DNA from: Dryas octopetala
Lineage: Eukaryota > Streptophyta > Magnoliopsida > Rosales > Rosaceae
DNA length: 64,000 nucleotides
NCBI GenBank assembly: GCA_963921425.1
Contig: OY992840.1
Coordinates: 19,508,621 to 19,572,620 of the forward strand
Reading direction: 5' to 3'
The notes under the pieces were generated by a model. That model was not told the origin of the DNA and searched no databases. It was given only the letters and a program-made list of their open reading frames with translations. Position numbers and translations under genes: made by a program. Each line of letters begins with the position of its first letter. The first letter of the stretch is position 1. Below, piece by piece: positions 1 to 12,481 of the stretch.

Positions 1-61
1 AACCATATTCGATCATAATCTTAGCAAAAAGTAGTGAGGAGTAGTCGATTGATCGATCGAT
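1..61 (+). promoter_or_regulatory. 5' leader of the AGL12-like gene (partial)
   Basis: These bases lie directly upstream of the MADS-box start codon and include a short run of repeated GATC/GATCGA just before the ATG. The window begins here, so the core promoter is not visible. No upstream ATG or TATA box is seen in this short stretch. Confidence 0.5.
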
Positions 62-3000
62 ATGGCTCGTGGAAAGGTTCAGATGAAGAGGATCGAGAAC
101 CCAGTGCACCGGCAGGTCACCTTCTGCAAGCGACGAGCAGGGCTCCTGAAGAAGGCCAAGGAGCTCTCTGTGCTGTGTGATGCAGATATTGGACTTCTCA
201 TTTTCTCTTCCCATGGAAAGCTCTTTGAACTAGCCACCAAAGGGTCTCTCTCTTTAGCAAATTACATTTGTATTTCGTAGTTTCAAATGCATGATTGATT
301 TGATTAATCACTATGTGTTCATCTAGTACTCTTTTGTTTTTTTTTTTTAGAATATCATCTAATACGCTTAAGAATATAAAGAATTTACGATGAATGATCA
401 AACAATTTTTGTACATATCGTTGTATATAATTTTTCTTACACTCAATCTGTCAGATGTCAATCATATATCTTTTGGCTAATAGATGTTAATTATATATGA
501 CCATGAAATAGAAAAACTTGCAATGTATCTGTTATAAGAGGCGTGACATCAAAGACAAGAGAAATAAAAAGAAAAAAACTTTTCTCTCTCTCTCTTCTTT
601 TTTTTTTTTCTCTTTTTTATTTGTGATATCACGTCCTTTATAATAAAAAATAGGTAAGTTTCTCTTGATTAAGAAATGTTATATACTTGGCCCCAAAAAA
701 AAAAAAAAAATGTTATATACAATGATTGTAAGAATATCTCTAAATATTCATGTATTGTTGAATTTCATACTCCATTATTAGTATATAAATATCTTTTTTT
801 TTTCTAAAAATAATGTTTAATTATTCGATTTTTTGAAAGCTAGCTAGCTTTAACAATATTCTTGTTGAATTACTTGCTTGCTTTCTTATTTGCTATTGCG
901 CTAGAACCATGCAAGGGCTTATTGAGAAGTACATGAAGGTGAATCCCACGGTTCCCACCCGAATGTCTCAGGCTGAACAAGTCATAGAAACACAAACTCT
1001 GGTACTATATACATCTCTCAGACCTCTGCTACTTGTTTTTTATTTTATTTTGCCCTTTTATTCCTCTTTTCGGTATCAGTGATTTGCTTTATATATATAA
1101 AAAAAAAAAAAAAAAGATTTGCTTCATATATAATATAGCTCATGAAGAAAATTTGGGTAGGGTTATTATTCTGACCTGATATGACAGTATAATGACACGT
1201 AGGCATTATAAATTTTTCTCGAGAACTCAGCTAGCAGCCTCGATCACAGGCACGAAAAGTTGTATAAAACGAATATAATTATTATTCAGAAAGCTAGTGC
1301 AGGTAGCATCAGATGCTGATTATAAATAATTAATTAATCATTACAAGAAATCGAATAACAAAATTAATTGAAGCCCAAAAAAAAAATGCAAACATACACA
1401 TACAATAAATGTTTATCAGATCACAACTTTTTTCTAAGGCTTAAAGTCTTGACACCTAGTTACGGGAATCGCTATTAGACCATTAAATACTTCGAAAGTA
1501 GTAGATTGAGAGATGTCTCATGTCTGTCAGATGATCATCTGATGTCTGTCCCATCAATGAAAATTATAAGATTTTGGTTCGCTTTTGATTTTCAACTATA
1601 TATATATATATATTAATATATGTTGCATGTGGTTTTGTCTGCATAAATCATATAAATTAGAAATTTCTTTTCTAATGCGTGGGGTTGTATACATTTCGAG
1701 CACTCAGTAAAATTTGCTTTCCGGTAAAATTATAAATGGTATTCTTTTTTATAAGATAGTTTGACATATATATTATACAGTTATATAAATAATTAAATAG
1801 TGCGGTATATATTTGGCACGAACTCTTCAACCAAGAGTAGCACATAGAATCACAATCACTTAACTCTCTAGACTACATGTTTGCTTCTAATTGCCTAACA
1901 AGTACAGCTTGAAGTTTACTGTGCTTAGACTCGATCCCTAGGTTATATGTTTGCTATTGCGTAGGTCCGGGCATAATAGTTTATGGTTTACTTAGTACAT
2001 GTGAGTATGTGACACACTCTGAACTAGGGATTAAAATGTGCATCCTCAATGTCTCAATGTCTCAATGTGTGGTCCTATTTGGCAATCTGAAAGAGAAAAT
2101 TACACAGAATTATATGGAAAAATTAGATCTTGAGTACCCTTCAAAAGTCCAATAACTTTTTCTTGTTGGATTAGACCCTTGGACTATATAATTAACCCAA
2201 TCAGACATATTTTTCTTAAATTATTAATAACTCAGCGAGTTTTCATGAGTTTTTAATTTAAATTATCATAAAGTTTTAGCTAAATTTCCCAACAGACGAA
2301 CTTCATTTTTAAGTATCATTTGAACAAAATTTAGTTAATATGATTTGAACGAAATTTTTAGAAGAGTTTAAAATTTAGGGTTTTATAAGGTTTCGGATAA
2401 GTCTATATTACTCGACCACATCAAAATAAAAGATCCGGTGTGGGCTGCATGGGAGGGCTAGCTTACAATTCTTAAAGTAACCCATTAAATTTTTGTCTTT
2501 TTTAACTCCTATTTTACTCTTAGCATCATTAACGGCAGTAGTTTATAAGGTTTAAATTTTAAGAATCTCAGAATTTAAGGGTGTAAGAATCTCATGTTCA
2601 GTAAGTACAAATATAAAAAGGCTAGAAAATCAGGTACTTTTAATTCTCATTGGTATCTAAATTTGTTCCAAGAGAGTTTTGCATTCCTAGGTGATAAGGT
2701 TGGGTTTCTCGTTCCCCAATCTCCATGCCTTAATTTTAAGTTTATAATAAATAATAATGATATTTACATCCTTATATTTATACATAAAAAATAAAATAAA
2801 ATTTCATTGTTATTATGATGGCAAAAATTTATTTTATATAATCGTAACACTATTACGTAGTGTAATCAATTAACATATTGTAATATGGATGAAAAATTTC
2901 TCACAACAAAAATTTGTGATTGTGGAATTTATTATTTTCTAAATTTTTATTTTATTGGTATAGGATACAAAAAAGGAGATTAACCTGCTAAAGCAGGAGA

Positions 3001-5062
3001 TTGAAACACTGCAAAAAGGTCTCAGGTACTATAAACGGAAACCAACCTCATCACGATACTATTTTTTATTTTATTCTTATGAATCTTATATCAATGATAA
3101 GTAGTATTTACTGCACATCCACATTAATTATATATAAAGAAAATTGCCTCCACTACTAAAAGGTTTGGCTTGATTTCGGGCGCAGCAATTAGTTGCTCAT
3201 ATGGTTTTTCACATTACATATAGGTACAATTTTCTTTGGGGAAAGGGTATTATGGTATTTTACTGATTTCAGATTTCAATAAATAAGTTCAGCTCCATTT
3301 GGTTGCGAATTGCGATTCAAAACTGTTTTAAAAACTTTTCTATTTTTATTTCACCTCTATATGATTTTTCAAATTACATATAGACTATATAGTTGCCATT
3401 TTTTTTGGGAGAATAGTATTGGTATTCTATGAATGTCGGAATTTGACAAATAAAGTCATCTTTAATGTCGTTGATGAAAACAAAAAACCCTTAATTCTTT
3501 TGCTTTCATAATTATATTTAAGTGGAAAATTGGGAAAGACAAACTTGTTCTATCAGGCTACCTAATTGGATACCAACCATGGAATAGAATTCATTTTATA
3601 GTAAATTAGTATAAAAAAACACACAAAAAATCGCATGTTTTAGTTGATCATAAAACGATTTCAAAATTCACTAAAAAAACGGAAAATTCGTAGTCCGAAT
3701 ATGAGCGCTTAGACAAGAATGACCACTTCTGGCTAACTAATCCTTCACACCATTCAGAATTTCAGATATGCTGTGATGTGAACTCTTGTGCTTGAGAAAA
3801 AAGAATTTGGATGTCTAGCACTCTAGCCTTAACAAGTTGACGGATTCACCAAGGGGGATGAATTCCTTTCAAAAGAGGGTCGGTGACAAGCTTAATTAAT
3901 TTGAATCTCCTCTGTGTTAATCACAAAAGCATCAAAATTAAGTTCAACCAAATCTGAAATTATTCAATTAATTTCCTTTTCAAGTCCAACAATCATCTTA
4001 TATATGATTAACTCCATACAATGACTCAAAGCATAACAAGCAGCAACCAAAAGAATAAATAAGTGTCTTTGTGGTAGAATCTACTTCATAAGCTTTTCTT
4101 TGTAAGTTAATTGAAATCAAAGTTGACTCTGTTAACAATATATAACAACAAATTAAATAAATATTTAATGGAATTGGATTACTATATATATGACAAAATT
4201 ACAGTTGTATGTTTGGAGGAGGTGCTGGGACAATGACCTTGGATGAACTACAAGTGCTTGAAAAACATCTTGAGATTTGGATTTACCATGTCCGCTCGGC
4301 AAAGGTACGTATGATATTTTTCATCAGTTATATTTGTATATTAATTTTTTCATGTTATATAAGTTAAATTGATTCTAACTTATACCTAAGTGGTCAAATA
4401 ATTACAGATGGACATTTTGTTCCAAGAGATCCAGCTGTTGAGGAATTCGGTGAGTTTGCACTCCACAGTGTGTAAATAAATTGTTTTAATGAAATCCATA
4501 TATCATTGTAATATAAGAGATATTATCATAAAGATCAATTATACACAAGATACTGGTCTCTGGTCAAACAGCCTCACATGTTCAATTATGAGACTATTAC
4601 TTTTTATCACATATTTGAATAAGCTTTTATATAATCAGTATTTTAGATTTGACTCAGACAATATAATAACAATGCCGTATTTTAATTTTAGGCTTTTTAG
4701 CTTAGTTAATTGAATTTATTAACCCTCAACTTTTAATTAATTAGCTTAATTGATTTACAAGTTTTTAATTATTGAGTTGGTTTATTATATTATATTTTCT
4801 CAAAAAATTAAATTTCATGTTTTGAAGGAAGGAATACTGACAGCTGCAAATAAGTACCTTCAAGACAAGGTAATCAAAAATCTTGTTGAGGATTATTTTT
4901 GCTGAAGATGTACGTATGTTTTTTTTTGTTCAATTTACTAACATTAAATATATTTATACATTTCTGTAGATTGGAGAAAACATTGGAGTTACTAACTTTA
5001 TACCAATGGCCTCTGATGACCCATATCCACTAACCATACCAAATGACATATTTCAATTTTAG
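62..5062 (+). CDS. AGL12: AGL12/XAL1-like MIKC MADS-box transcription factor
   Basis: Exons: 62-243, 905-1001, 2964-3025, 4205-4304, 4408-4449, 4828-4869 and 4970-5062. Joined they give 618 nt, 205 residues, close to the roughly 211 of Arabidopsis AGL12. Residues 1-60 are a complete MADS domain starting [20 protein letters not shown] with an intact [19 protein letters not shown] core. The I and K regions follow; [20 protein letters not shown] is typical of this subfamily. The C-terminus is short and ends in DIFQF. Two 42-nt exons encode K-box heptads, as in other MIKC genes. AGL12 proteins are nuclear DNA-binding factors that recognise CArG boxes and are tied to root meristem growth and flowering time in Arabidopsis; that role is inferred here from homology. 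Introns 1-3 are long and AT-rich, and intron 2 (1002-2963) holds a MITE-related segment. Family assignment is firm; orthology rests on remembered AGL12 motifs. Confidence 0.93.
2560..2800. mobile_element. MITE-related fragment in AGL12 intron 2
   Basis: The stretch around 2710-2795 (a GTTCCC start, then a TTTATAATAAAT core and TTATATTTAT) closely resembles 18268-18335 in SMU1 intron 14, which sits inside a better-bounded MITE at 18102-18485. A GAATCTC motif upstream at 2563-2594 recurs in the other copy too. The ends of this copy cannot be set. Confidence 0.4.
3198..3463 (+). repeat. Degenerate tandem duplication in AGL12 intron 3
   Basis: Roughly 3198-3295 and 3360-3463 share the order TATGxTTTTTCAxATTACATATAG, a G-rich GGGGAAAGGG/GGGAGAATAG block, GTATT, then ATTT(C/G)A..AATAAA. 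The two copies lie about 160 bp apart and are clearly diverged. No coding content is seen. Confidence 0.45.
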
Positions 5063-5560
5063 GAAGCAGCTTTGCTTTGAAGTAGCAATGATTAGAATTC
5101 TTATTGGAAGGTGTGGTGCAAGTAACGAAAACTCTATGAGCATTTGTATTAATAATTATCTAGCTAGCTAGGTTTGCTGACAATATCACATGTATGTCAA
5201 TATATTGTAATATTGTATAATATTAGTGTCGTTACTTAAGTACACCTGTATTGCAATTTATTAATAAATAGAAGAATATTATGGTGTGGTTTGGTATTAA
5301 ATCATCTTGCTATATTAATTTGTTGTTGTTAGGATTAATGTGAATTCATTTAAGCTAACAAAACTGTTATATTGAATTATAAGTACCTTGTCTAATATTT
5401 TCGGATAACAAAGAATTTTATTAAAAATTATAAGACTGAGGACGCTTTAATGTACGATTTTAGATACACTGCCCTCAATGACATCTCCATCTAACTCAAC
5501 GAGGGCCTTTATATATATGCAAGAGCAAGGTCTACATGCAAACATGAACCCAAGATCTAA

Positions 5561-5917
5561 GAGGGTGTCTCCAACTCATATTTTTATGGATTTTAAAATT
5601 CATAAAATCCATCAAAATCTAATGGAATTGACTGAAATTTTTATGAATTTTAAAATCCATCAAAATTCAATGAAATTAACTAAAATTTTTATGAAATTTG
5701 TTATATGTAAAAAATGCATCCAAATTTATTAAAATGATAAAATCTTTCACTTAATGAAATTTATGACTTTTTAAGGACATCTGGATTTCATTGGAATCCA
5801 TTAAAATCTGAGTTGGGAAACACTTTGATTTATTTGGAATCTACTAAAATTTGAGTTGGAACACCTAAATTTCATTGAATTTTTTAAATCCAATAAAATT
5901 TAAGTTTGGGACACCTC
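5561..5917. mobile_element. PIF/Harbinger (Tourist-like) MITE with TAA target site
   Basis: A 357-bp element starts GAGGGTGTCTCCAACTC and ends with the imperfect inverse, AAGTTTGGGACACCTC. It is flanked on both sides by TAA (5558-5560 and 5918-5920), the usual Harbinger target site. The interior is built of repeated AAAATCCATxAAAATT-like motifs and has no coding capacity. It lies about 500 bp downstream of the AGL12 stop. Confidence 0.75.
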
Positions 5918-6060
5918 TAAGTGTAAAGCCGTATAAAATAAATACATGATATTAATGGATTTCAGTAGCATTGACTCAAATTTCTTAGATCTTCAACTAT
6001 GATCTCAATTGGGGTGGGAGAGAAAAACTGGGATGACAGTGAAATAAAGGAAAAAAAAGA

Positions 6061-6260
6061 ATAATGCTATATTTACCACATTATTATACCATATTTTTAT
6101 ACCATCTTACGTGTCATTATTTTATTGGATAAAGTTTTTCTTTTTCTTTTTGGATTTTTGTTTTTATTTTTTAGTGTCCAATGCATGAATGCCATGTAAA
6201 TTACCACATAAGATGATATAAAATTATGGTATATAAATGTGGGATGTCTAGTACTACTAA
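6061..6260. mobile_element. Small MITE, copy 1 of a family shared with 35033-35215
   Basis: It begins AATAATGCTATATTTACCAC and ends near ATAAATGTGGGATGTCTAGT. Internal blocks (ACCATCTTAC, GTGTCCAATGCATGAATGCCATGT, a long TTTTTA tract) recur in reverse orientation at 35033-35215. The superfamily is not assigned; flanking TA is the only candidate target site. Confidence 0.6.
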
Positions 6261-6473
6261 AAAAAAAAGCTACAATGCATAACAGCATAAGTGAGGATGT
6301 ATTTATATCAGGGGTATAATGGATATTGCACATGGAAAAAAGGTCATAAATATTTATTTTGGGAGGTAAGGGTAAAAAAAGATTAAACCGGGTCATTTTG
6401 CAAACTTTTCCGAATAGAATCTCATACCCATTCTTAAGCTCCAACATTTAAATGTGGAAGCCAATTTCAAAAT

Positions 6474-6604
6474 TGGGCCAAAAGATAGGGACAAAGATGT
6501 AATTAACCCTTATTACTCTTTCACAAACTTCCTCCCATTTGTTTCAATTGTTACTTCTTTTGTTCTTTTCCGTCGGGGACGTTGCTGTAAAGTGTAAACC
6601 CTAA
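6474..6604 (+). promoter_or_regulatory. Site II motif and telo box upstream of SMU1
   Basis: TGGGCC lies at 6474-6479 and AAACCCTAA (telo box) at 6596-6604, 60 bp before the SMU1 ATG. In plants this pair is well known in promoters of ribosomal and other growth-linked housekeeping genes. Function here is inferred from motif identity. Confidence 0.55.
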
Positions 6605-6663
6605 TCTCTGTGTCATTCTCCGTTTCTTTCTCACTCAAACTTCGACTTTCAGTTACAGAGAAG

Positions 6664-9600
6664 ATGTCTACCTTAGAAATTGAAGCTCGAGAGTATGTAT
6701 TCTTCTGAAAATGCTCGAATTATAATATTTTGTTACACTGATTACAATTTCCCCTGTTTGGTTGCTGAGAAAAGTTCTCGAAAATTAAGAGACAGAATAC
6801 AGAACCTCCTATTATGATTTTGGTGTGGTTCAGCTTTCCAGCCAGCTGCAACAGCCATGAGAAATAAACTCAATATAGTTCTGTTTTCTGGGGCTCAATG
6901 TTTTAATTCTACTTTCTTCTCTCTCTCTCTCTCTCTCTCACTTTCTTGGCAACCAAACGGGGGTGTGGGTTCTAGAACTAAAGTTAAGTAAAATTGGGTT
7001 CGTTTCAAAGTAAAACAATGCCTGAGAAATTTCTGGGTTAAATTTCTTTTGGTTGCACTGTATATATTTTACTATGTTCCAGTATGTTGGCTTTAGCTGA
7101 ATGCCTTAGACGCTTGTTCACTAAAGATTTGAGTAAGAATGCATATGTTGATACGGTTTCAAGTACTAGAAAATTAGACGTGGTAAATCTGTTTTCGTTC
7201 TTTCAGCGTCATCAAGATTGTGCTTCAATTTTGCAAAGAGAATTCCTTGCACCAAACGTTTCATACATTACAGAGTGAGTGCCAGGTGTCTTTGAACACT
7301 GTCGATAGCGTTGAAACATTTGTTGCTGATATAAATAGTGGAAGGTGGGATGCTATTTTGCCTCAAGTCGCTCAACTTAAGCTTCCTAGAAATAAATTGG
7401 AGGATTTGTACGAGCAGGTGTGTAGCAATACTTACCATTATATATGTAAATTGCAAGTCTAACATCAGTCCTTTCACTTTCGGATATATTTACAATACCA
7501 TTCAATGTTGGTATGAGCCCAATGATACCTCTGTCAGGTTCAGTTTGCTCTACTTGCATGGCAGTTTAATTTAAATGGATTAACATTAAAGTAATTTGTT
7601 GCTGTCATGTTTCTGCTTGGCACATTATGATTTTCCCTTTTAAATTGTGTAGATTGTACTGGAAATGATTGAACTTCGAGAATTAGATACAGCTCGTGCT
7701 ATATTAAGACAAACTCAGGTGATGGGTGTAATGAAGCAAGAACAACCTGAAAGATACTTGCGGCTTGAGCATCTCCTTGTCAGAACTTATTTTGATCCAA
7801 ATGAGGTATGAAAATTTTGGTGTGATTATTTGATTCACTAGTTATTGCATATTTGTCATAACAATATAGAATTTCAACCTTTTTCTCTTTATTGCTATCT
7901 GCTATTAGAACTCTGTGGCACAGGGTCCTGCCAAAAACATGTTTGTCAGATTTTATTTTTTATTTCCTTCCCCTTTCTGGAAGAGGTTATATTGAAGAAA
8001 CCACATAAAAAGGGCCTGCGCCCTTGTATACGGAAGCATGCAAAAGAAGCAAGAGAAAAAGGATCAAATCATTTAATGCAACACATCAATGGAGCCAAAT
8101 AACAGCAATTGGAAATAAGAAGATACTCGAACCCCTGAAATCAAAGTCATACAAAAAGACCCATTGTGATCCTGCTAATTGAAGATGCCCAAAAATTTGA
8201 TGAATGAGGTTTGGAAGTTCCATTTCTTGGATAGTGAGCTACATAATCCCAAGTAAAAATAAAATTTCCCTCTTTTCTGCAATGCATGATGGAGCTGTGA
8301 CCGTAGTAGAAACAACTCTAGGTAAATTTTAGAATCAGAGCAGGATGGGTGAAATGGAGGAGTGTGTCTAGCGTATTGTTTGATCATCTTGTACCTTTAG
8401 AATTGACTGGTAAATTTTATGGAACAACTATTACACTAGCCATGCTATATGGGATAGAATGCTAGGAAGTTAGAAAACATGTTCATAAGATGAGAAGGTT
8501 AAAGTAACACCCGTTAGAGATGAATTAAGAGAGAATCAATTACAGTTTCAATACATGCACTAGTTAGAAAAAGTTATTTAACCAATGAAAAGACAACTCT
8601 TCTGGTAGATATTTGAGTGATAATGCAGACAACTCTTCTTTTCAGCCTTAGGGGCAGATAAGGAAGGCAAAAGTTCCACCCAAGGTTAAGATGTTTGCTT
8701 GCATTGTGGTGCATGGGAGGGTTAATACTTAATACGTGCAACTTAATGCAAAGAAGAAGGCCAAATACGTGTTTATCTCCACATTGGTGCAAAAAAGGGG
8801 AGGAAAGTTCTGACCGTGTTCCTCTCCTGTCCAATAGCACTAGGAGTTGGGTAATCTCTAGGAGTTCTTTCCCTCTCCTATGTGAAAGGCATAAAGTGTT
8901 CGGGAGGGGAAAGAAAGCTATAGTTTAATGGGGATGCATGGTGTTAGTAGTGTTTTGGGTTCTTTGGCTGGAAAGAAATCAGAGAATCTTTGAAGATTAT
9001 AAGGAAGTAGAAATGGAGGAGCTATGGGAGAAAGTCTGATTTTGGGCATCCGTTACGACATAATTTAGGGATCTTTCTTTTCCCGTTGTTTATTTAGATT
9101 GGAGGGCAGCTGGGTGTTAAAATTTAGCCAGGGTATATGTGGTGTAATTTGTATTTTTTTGTTTTGTAGCTTTGTAGTTCTTAGCTGTTTTACAATGGTG
9201 GATCTCTGGTCCACTGTCTGTCAGTTTTCCTTAATTAATATACTTGTGTTTCGTTTTCTTTTTAAAAATAGAAACTAATTTTCTTTATTCCCTAAAAAGC
9301 TTCTAAAATATTACTACTCTGTGGACAAATAGTCCACATCAGGAAGTAGCCGAAACATTACATCAGAAAACAGCCATCTAAAGAGCCCTAACCTTTTTTT
9401 TTCTCTTCCAGTTCCTAGTTTCTACTTTTACAGAACTATTAACAAAGTTGACCATGTTTTCCTTGTAAATCGTTTATGGTCTTTTTCCCCATGAAGCTGT
9501 CAATCTAGAGATGAGATAAATTGATGATGTACCTCACATATACAGCTGGAGCTGGAGAAAAAACAAAATGATTATGTTGTGATCAGAGTTTTGTCCTTTT

Positions 9601-12434
9601 CATTGTAATGCCACCAATATAAATTGAAGGTTAATGAAATGGTGCACCTTCTGTTGCTGCTGGCTCACTTGGAATCTTTGTTTGACTATTATTTATTTTC
9701 AGTGACTCCATTCCCTTGGAGTATATTCTGCTTTCAATTCATTAAGATTGATGCTCGAATAAAGATTTAAAGGTTATGTTGTCTATTACAGGCTTATCAA
9801 GAATCAACTAAAGAGAAACGGCGCACGCAAATTGCTCAAGGTTTTACTCCATCTCCCCTCTCACTGTCATCAAATTTAGTTAGAAATGTTTCCAGTAAGT
9901 TATAAATCTTGAAGAATGCATCAGGTTTAATGTCTTCTTCCCTCTATAATTAGAGATAAGGTTTATTGAAGGAAATGATTTTTTTTGGAAAGTACATAAC
10001 TAACAGGAGAAAAATGAAACAATGAAAAAAATGACATAATTTGGATTGGCTTCAATCTTCAGCTGAAGGCTCAATTTATAGTTTCATGGGAAGAAACCCG
10101 GAATGGCTGCAGCCTTAACAGCTTCTAGGAACTGGAAAATACTATTAAAAATTTGCATAATGTCATACAATGGATACATAAGAAAAGTAAAGATTTCGTA
10201 TTACTGATTTTTCTAATTTCCTTTTATTGTTTTCATTGTACCTGTTTATGGTTGGAAAAGCCCTGGATATGAACAGTATAAATGTGTGCTACAGTCAGAG
10301 GTATCAGACACTGAAATCTGACAAAAGACAGATAGAAAAGGGATTGATCACAGTAAATGTTTTTGAAGTTTTTGCTTTGCAATTTCTGTTTCATTGATGA
10401 ATTTTATATTCCCTTGCATTCTCAGCACTAGCTGCAGAAGTTACTGTGGTGCCACCATCAAGATTAATGGCTCTAATTGGTCAGGCTCTAAAGTGGCAGC
10501 AGCACCAAGGTGAACCTTTGCAAATTTTGCTTGCTTGGTTATTTTTTATGTGGCAGAAAGAAGCTTCAACCAATTATGTTCTTGTGGATATTTTACGTAA
10601 TGTTTTTTTTTTTTTTTTTTTTTTCTGCTTTACTCTCTCTTCTTCACCTTTCTCTTTCTCTCCTCTCTTTGAGATTTGCAGTAATTTTCATTTCATCTAG
10701 ATATAGTTCTTCATGGCTGCTAAAACTGTTTGGACCTTTATGCATTCCAGTTTAAGTACCATTGGAACAAGTTTTTCCTCCGATAATGTTAGATGAGAGA
10801 GGAAGATTTGTTGCCAATGTAGCCTGACGTATCTTTCTATGACATGTCTATCTTTTAATAGTTTGTTGCATAATGTTTTATCTTGATGGATCACTTATGC
10901 ATATGAAAGATTATGTGATATAGCTAGATTCATCTGATACGTAGTATTCAGTTGTCCCAAAAAATAAAAGAGACATTTAGACACACTTCAAGTCATATAA
11001 TTTTGCAATAGAGAACTGAGAGGAGAGAACCTGAGGTACAAAAACTTAGCTAGGGATCTTAGGAATAGAATATAAATTCTTCATAGTGGAAGTTGATAAG
11101 GATTCATAAAGTGGGATGATAAAATTTACTGAGAGGAACAGATGAGAAGTTACACCATGAAAGTTGATTTAGGTTGTGCTACTTGGCTTGGAGAATGTCT
11201 CAGTGAGGTAGCACAAGTTACGATCCATGCCAGATTCTTTAGAAACTATAGAGGTAGTTCCTACGGTATCTGGGTGGAGAGATAAAGTAATCAAAGAGGC
11301 ACTTTTAATAGTTATATATCTAAACTTGGGTTGATGAAGGCTCAAGAAAGTCTTTATGCCACAAGGATGGAGGTTGGATGGTTGGACAGAGATGCAAAAA
11401 TTTGCTTATCGGTATACTAAAGGAGGGGAAATCCTAGGGGTTCAAGAATTACAGAGTACAGTTGGGGTGGTAGTATCAATGTTAGGGCTATGGTAACAGA
11501 AAATTACAATCAACCGGCTAGATAAGGAGATTTTGCGGAAGGGGAGAGGTTATCTAGACAGCTTAAAGTATGGGGAGTGGTCTAAGGTAGTGATGTGCAC
11601 TATAAAACTGTAGCGGATTCATGGGGAAGATTACAAATAGCTTTATCTCTAATATGTTGGAGTTCAGAGTCACTCTGAAATCTTTTCAATCAGATAAGGC
11701 AGTATTTTGCTGCAAAAAGACCAGAGAAGCTACAGAGGTAGGAGGTTATAGCAGATGTATTTTGGAGGTTCTTTTCAGAATGGTTCAACAGAATTAGTTC
11801 TTTTTAGCAGTTCTTGTTTGTGCGTTTTAGTTAAAGTGGACTGCTGGTTGAAGCCTAAGGTGCTAAAGTGAGTTGGGTGGTACCATCCTCTTGTGATTCT
11901 TTATATGTCTAGGGGTTTTGTGCCTTTGGTGGTGGGGTGAAGGCTAAGGCGCTGTTGAGGTGCTCTGCGCCAGCTATTTTCTGGGTGGCTTGGCCAAAAA
12001 GAAACAGTTTACTTTTTGAAGATAAAGATGGTGAGGCAGTGGATTTCCTGTGGGACAAGACTAGATTTCGGCCTTGCTTTTGTGTCGGTGTTCTCCAAGT
12101 TTAGAGACCGTTCTTCCTTTTGAACTTGGATTGGGAAGCTGCTGTGTCTGAGGATGTTGTGTTCTGCTTGGCTGTATTTTATTTGCTTGTTGATTGGTTT
12201 TTTTATTGTTTTGGGTATACTTTCAACTTTACACTCAGCCTTGTTTGAGTGCTTTTTGTTAAGTGCACTGCTCGTTCTCTGTACATGTATTAGCCTTCTC
12301 TATCCATATAAGTTATCAATTTCCTGTAAAAAAGGTTGACTTCTGGTTCACTTTGTTTGCATTGGTTCTTTTTCTATCAGCATATCCTAATCAGCTTCCT
12401 ATCAGGAAAAAATAGGATCACTTATGTGTTTAAT

Positions 12435-12481
<47 letters not shown>

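Larger units (their letters stand above)
5063..6663. other. Spacer between AGL12 and SMU1
   Basis: AT-rich intergenic DNA. It holds the AGL12 3' untranslated region (TTTATTAATAAATAG near 5258-5272 is a plausible poly(A) region), a Harbinger-type MITE at 5561-5917, a second small MITE near 6061-6260, and the SMU1 promoter with TGGGCC at 6474 and a telo box at 6596. No convincing gene is present. Confidence 0.7.

Noticed and set aside
6097..6447. 116-codon minus-strand open frame
   Set aside because: It overlaps a MITE and shows no family similarity or codon signal.
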